Shown here: piece by piece, positions 62,819 through 64,000 of the stretch
How the letters are laid out: each line of letters opens with the position of its first letter
Numbering within the stretch: the first letter of the stretch is position 1
NCBI GenBank assembly: GCA_016713535.1
Contig: JADJOY010000041.1
Coordinates: 30,561-94,560 of the forward strand
Length of the DNA: 64,000 nt
Source of the DNA: JADJOY01 sp016713535 [NCBI: Deltaproteobacteria bacterium]
Lineage (GTDB): Bacteria; JADJOY01
Reading direction: 5' to 3'
The notes under the pieces: generated by a model
What the model saw: only the letters and a program-made list of their open reading frames with translations
What the model was told of the DNA's origin: nothing
Databases searched by the model: none
Program-made: the position numbers and the translations under genes

Positions 62819-63937
62819 ATGTCTTCCGAGCCACCTTCCCGCGCCGGCGCCGACCACGGTCCGCCGCGGTCGGCCTACGGTCATCTGGTCGACCGGGTGC
62901 ATCTGCTGCCCGAGGTCATGCGCAGCTTCTCGCGTCGCCTGCCCGAGCGCGACATCCCCGACGTGCTCCTCGACGCGGTCGACAAGCTCTTCCGTCCGCG
63001 CCGCGTCATCGTGTTGCTGCGCGGTCAACGCGGCGGGCCGCTCGAGCCGCGCTCGCTCAAGGGCTACGACCTCGATCGGCGCCGCACCTTCGACGTCGAG
63101 CCGGGAATCGGCCTGGTGGGGCGAGCCGCGATGGGTAGCGTGGTGGTGAGCCGCGACGCCGCGCGCGGGCTGTTCGCGATCAACGATCGAGAGCGGCGCC
63201 CGGTGCGTCCCTGCGACGAGGGGCTCGACGTGGCGGCGCCGATCGTGTGGGAGCGCGAGGTGCTGGGCGTGGCGGCGATGGGCGGTGTCGAGCCCGGGCT
63301 CTCACCGGGAACCAAGAGCCTGCTCGCGAGCCTCGGCGTCGTGGCCGGCACCGCACTCAAGCAGGCGGCGCTGACGCGCCAGCTCGAGGAGAAGGCCGAG
63401 TCGGATCCGCTCACCGGCCTCAAGAACAAGCGCTACTTCCTCGAAAACCTGGTGCGCGAGGTCGACGAGGCGCGCGACACCGGCAAACAGCTCTCGCTCT
63501 TTCTCTTCGACATCGACTGGTTCAAGCACTACAACGACACCAACGGCCATCCCGCGGGAGACACCGTGCTCTCGGAGATGGCGATGCTGGTCAAGAAGAA
63601 CTTCCCGCGCGCCGTGGACGTATCCGCGCGCTACGGCGGCGAGGAGTTCGTGGTGCTGTTCCGGCGCACGCCCAAGGACGTGGCCGAGTTCATGGCGGAC
63701 CGCTTCCGGCACTTCGTCGAGAAGCACCCGTTCCCGCACGCCGAGCGCCAGCCGCGCGGCGCCGTCACGCTGAGCGGTGGGATCGCCACGTTCCCGGAGG
63801 ACGCCACCAACGCCGACGAGCTGCTCAAGGCCGCCGACGACTGGCTCTACGAGGCCAAGCGCTCCGGTCGCAACCGCGTCCTCGCCGCCATGCCCGGCCA
63901 GAAGTCCCGCCTCACGGACATCACCGAGAATCGGTAG
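62819..63937 (+). CDS. Diguanylate cyclase with GAF-like sensor domain
   Basis: 372 aa. Residues about 25-200 form a GAF-like domain (DIPDVLLDAVDKLFRPRRVIVLL, GIGLVGRAAMGSVVVSRDAARG, PIVWEREVLGVAAMG). A coiled linker (TRQLEEKAESDPLTGLKNKRYF) leads to a GGDEF domain with RYGGEEF, which is the active signature, and RAVD five residues before it, which fits the RxxD inhibitory site. FDIDWFKHYNDTNGHPAGD holds the metal Asp and the GTP-binding segment. Makes c-di-GMP from two GTP, probably under product inhibition. ATG at 62819 is chosen; the frame is open to 62621. Follows the DnaJ-TPR gene by 61 nt. Confidence 0.93.
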   Translation: MSSEPPSRAGADHGPPRSAYGHLVDRVHLLPEVMRSFSRRLPERDIPDVLLDAVDKLFRPRRVIVLLRGQRGGPLEPRSLKGYDLDRRRTFDVEPGIGLVGRAAMGSVVVSRDAARGLFAINDRERRPVRPCDEGLDVAAPIVWEREVLGVAAMGGVEPGLSPGTKSLLASLGVVAGTALKQAALTRQLEEKAESDPLTGLKNKRYFLENLVREVDEARDTGKQLSLFLFDIDWFKHYNDTNGHPAGDTVLSEMAMLVKKNFPRAVDVSARYGGEEFVVLFRRTPKDVAEFMADRFRHFVEKHPFPHAERQPRGAVTLSGGIATFPEDATNADELLKAADDWLYEAKRSGRNRVLAAMPGQKSRLTDITENR

Positions 63938-63943
63938 TTTCTC

Positions 63944-63964
63944 GGGGGGCTTCTCAAGCCCCCC
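63944..63964 (+). terminator. Hairpin after the diguanylate cyclase gene
   Basis: Perfect 9-bp inverted repeat GGGGGGCTT, CTC, AAGCCCCCC, 6 nt past the stop codon. No T-run. Likely terminator. The remaining 36 nt to the window end hold nothing that I can identify. Confidence 0.6.
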
Positions 63965-64000
63965 GCCCGCTGGAGGGGCGCAACGGCGGCTGCCGTGCCG

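Overview
The window is a GC-rich (about 70% or more by eye), densely coding bacterial chromosome segment. It has about 48 protein genes, no rRNA or tRNA that I could find, no transposase and no CRISPR array. The gene set points to a Gram-negative, diderm, Deltaproteobacteria-like organism (Myxococcota, Desulfobacterota or Binatota type), probably uncultivated. Evidence is a TamA/BamA-like plus TamB pair, many lipoproteins, hemX-like/hemA/hemC, a PcnB-type nucleotidyltransferase with a basic tail, and an MJ0042 zinc-ribbon fused to DnaJ and TPR. Neighbouring genes very often overlap by 4 nt (ATGA, GTGA, and twice CTGA), so many strings are probably translationally coupled operons.

Layout. 1-3374 (minus): plsB-like acyltransferase, gpsA and an App1-like phosphatase (glycerolipid synthesis and turnover). 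3508-5741 (plus): acyl-CoA dehydrogenase, rfbC, sixA. 5807-9038 (minus): enolase-superfamily enzyme, thioredoxin/CcdA fusion, lipoprotein. 9192-12331 (plus): hemX-like, hemA, hemC. 12489-15505: pcnB, dipeptidase, small membrane protein. 15640-18739: PKD lipoprotein and a membrane protein with a Cys-rich tail. 18789-23693 (minus): a coupled three-gene set of ceramidase-like lipoprotein, GH5 lipoprotein and sulfatase-family enzyme. 23912-26627: transglutaminase-like protein, DksA-type protein, and a primary-type sigma factor with a clear promoter. 26968-32624 (minus): PIG-L deacetylase, aldo/keto reductase-like protein, a large lipoprotein, a dienoyl-CoA isomerase-like protein and a B12-binding radical SAM protein. 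32832-46399 (plus): RNase HII-like, CBM9-like, TamA/BamA-like, TamB, Bcp, PAP2, a secreted unknown, PlsC and BioB, mostly an envelope and lipid cluster. 46524-48592 (minus): two tandem M43-like secreted metalloproteases. 48854-55079: membrane protein, Fpg/Nei glycosylase (minus), FG-GAP repeat protein, second Bcp, HAD phosphatase, ACAD-like protein. 55434-58351 (minus): GMC oxidoreductase, acetoacetate-decarboxylase-like protein and lipoprotein, behind a promoter holding a KstR-type operator. 58533-63937: membrane protein, coiled-coil protein, MJ0042-DnaJ-TPR protein, diguanylate cyclase.

Two features stand out outside genes. The convergent gap at 55080-55433 holds three tandem 20-bp dyads (TGTAAAGC-N4-GCTTTACA) in an AT-rich patch. 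Next to them is a family of GC-rich hairpins that recurs at 60622-60727 with a compensatory base-pair change, so the fold appears to be conserved.

Caution on sequence quality: about a dozen genes read cleanly only after one or two small indels, mostly in C/G homopolymers or GC dinucleotide runs, and hemC carries an in-frame TAG before its family-typical C-terminus. I read most of these as consensus errors of a long-read or draft assembly, and I give coordinates for the conceptual full-length gene.
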